Positions 31,958 to 33,213 of a stretch of DNA of 33,213 nt are shown one piece after another; position 1 is the stretch's first letter, and every line of letters starts with the position of its first letter. This DNA comes from an uncultured Cellvibrionales bacterium (GTDB lineage: Bacteria; Pseudomonadota; Gammaproteobacteria; Pseudomonadales; UBA7239), in contig CALMIC010000151.1 in assembly GCA_937864065.1 (NCBI GenBank), forward strand, positions 1 through 33,213, given 5' to 3'. The notes below the pieces were generated by a model that saw nothing but the letters and a program-made list of their open reading frames with translations, was not told the origin of the DNA and ran no database searches. Position numbers and translations under genes: made by a program.

Positions 31958-33213
31958 ATGAACAAGATCGGGAAGAAGGTGCTGCACGTAGCCTGCCTGC
32001 TGGCTGGCACGGCAATGCTGGGGCAGGTTGCCCAGGCAGCCCAAAGGGTCGAGATGCGGGAAATTGACCTGGCAGCAATCAGGGCGGCTGGTGGTGCGGG
32101 CATGTCCGTCACGGGCCAGGGCTTGCAGCAGGCACTGCAGCTCGACCCGCGCAACAGTTTCCGCCAGCTGAAACAGTCGAAAGATCCACAGGGCAATGTA
32201 CATGTCCGTTACCAGCAGCTGTTTGACGGGGTGCCGCTGTATGGCGAGCAGCTGGTGGTGCACGGGAATGCCGGTGGCCAGGTCTATGCCCTGACCGGCC
32301 GTGCGGTGGATGGCATTGAAAATGATATCGATGCCGGTGATATCCGCCAGCAGGGCCTGTCCGCCGCTGACGCTGCAGACAAGGCGCGGCGGCAACTGGA
32401 TCGCTTCATGCGCCTGCCAGCCGGGGTTGCAGCTTCGTTCCGCAACGAGAAGATCGAGCTGATGATCTACCTTGATGCGAAGGATGTCGCACATGATGTC
32501 TGGCTCGTGAGCTATGTGGCCGAAGCCAGTGGTGTCGCGCCGGTACGGCCGTTCTTCATCATCGATGCGGACAATGGCGACGTGCTGAAGGCCTGGAACG
32601 GCATGGCGCATGCCAGTATCGGCACCGGGCCCGGAGGCAACGAGCGCATCGGCCAGGTCGAGTATGGCACCGACGACAGGCCCTTTCTCGACGTGACCCA
32701 GGTGACATCGACGTGCACGATGAACAATGCGGCGGTCAAGACGGTCAACATGAATGGCGGTACCGGTGATTTCAATGCCGCATACAGCTATAACTGCCCG
32801 CGCAATACCGTAAAGACCATCAACGGCGCCTACTCGCCGCTCAACGATGCGCATCATTTCGGCGCCGTGACAGACGCGATGTTCGATGCCTACTTCGGCG
32901 TGAATCCGCTGGATTTCCAGATCGTGTTGCGCGTGCACTACGATGTCGATTACGACAATGCGTTCTGGGATGGCAGCTATACCAACTTCGGTGATGGCAC
33001 CCAGACAGTTTTCTATCCGTTGGCCAGCTCACTGAATGTTGTGGCGCATGAAGTGGCGCATGGCACCACGGAACACAATTCCAACCTGCAGTATTACGGC
33101 CAGTCTGGTGGCATCAACGAGTCCTTTTCCGATATCGTCGGTGAGGCGGCAGAATTCTATGCCTATGGCACGGTGGACTGGCTGGTCGGCGCCGATGTGA
33201 TGGTTGGCAAGAA
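31958..33213 (+). CDS. M4 family (thermolysin-like) secreted metalloprotease, 5' part
   Basis: This is a zinc endopeptidase precursor of the LasB/vibriolysin kind, probably exported to degrade proteins outside the cell. The ORF is open to the window edge (418 residues), so the track omits it. A signal peptide ending near AQAAQ is followed by an FTP/PepSY-type propeptide (about residues 50-210). The catalytic domain carries the zinc site HEVAHGTTEHNS (H364, E365, H368) and GGINESFSDIVGE with E388. The 20-residue step from H368 to E388 matches thermolysin (H146, E166). GAGAGGA precedes the ATG. Confidence 0.93.
   Translation, partial: MNKIGKKVLHVACLLAGTAMLGQVAQAAQRVEMREIDLAAIRAAGGAGMSVTGQGLQQALQLDPRNSFRQLKQSKDPQGNVHVRYQQLFDGVPLYGEQLVVHGNAGGQVYALTGRAVDGIENDIDAGDIRQQGLSAADAADKARRQLDRFMRLPAGVAASFRNEKIELMIYLDAKDVAHDVWLVSYVAEASGVAPVRPFFIIDADNGDVLKAWNGMAHASIGTGPGGNERIGQVEYGTDDRPFLDVTQVTSTCTMNNAAVKTVNMNGGTGDFNAAYSYNCPRNTVKTINGAYSPLNDAHHFGAVTDAMFDAYFGVNPLDFQIVLRVHYDVDYDNAFWDGSYTNFGDGTQTVFYPLASSLNVVAHEVAHGTTEHNSNLQYYGQSGGINESFSDIVGEAAEFYAYGTVDWLVGADVMVGK

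Noticed and set aside
31862-32938. N-terminal extension of the 763-residue minus-strand ORF
   Set aside because: It is antisense to the M4 protease; the AlaA homology begins exactly at ATG 31861.

Overview
The window reads as a chromosomal segment of a gammaproteobacterium. The evidence is the end of a spc/alpha ribosomal operon with E. coli-like proteins (rpmJ, rpsM, rpsK, rpsD, rpoA, rplQ), a dacA-ybeD-lipB-lipA cluster, a tesA gene divergent from a YbbA/YbbP-type ABC exporter, and zapG, bolA, murJ and alaA homologues. DcaP-like porins and small PstS-like proteins fit a marine or environmental Pseudomonadales/Cellvibrionales-type lineage, but I cannot name a genus. The ribosomal end looks AT-richer than the rest. 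I saw no tRNA, rRNA, CRISPR array, insertion sequence or phage gene. No gap between genes exceeds about 200 bases; the largest is 20541-20741.

Layout. 1-3485: secY (3' end), rpmJ and the complete alpha operon, closed by a strong terminator. 3568-6031: an AGXT-type class V aminotransferase, a bidirectional terminator, zapG on the minus strand and an alpha/beta hydrolase. 6014-9228 (minus): an ABC permease and ATPase of the YbbP/YbbA type. 9309-12944 (plus): a tightly overlapping run of tesA, bioA, a SirB2 protein, bolA and an unrecognised secreted protein. 13071-15971: another unrecognised secreted protein, a YdjA-type nitroreductase and murJ. 15987-20540 (minus): a membrane fusion protein, an RND permease and a DUF1244 protein in one operon. 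20742-22849: a tiny membrane protein, a cyclic-nucleotide-binding-domain protein and a 3-hydroxyisobutyryl-CoA hydrolase-like enzyme. 22920-26042: dacA, ybeD, lipB, lipA.

26195-29875 is the most unusual part. It holds two copies of a two-gene unit: a small PstS-like periplasmic protein plus an outer-membrane porin. The two small proteins are about 76% identical in their mature parts by hand alignment, and the two porins are clearly homologous. No ABC permease or ATPase lies nearby, so these are not parts of an ordinary Pst importer. They are the best candidate here for an undescribed outer-membrane capture or uptake system.

29898-33213: two unrecognised minus-strand genes downstream of alaA, then, divergent from alaA, an M4 (thermolysin-like) secreted metalloprotease that runs off the window. 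The ORF track misses the protease because it has no stop inside the window, and it also misses rpmJ.
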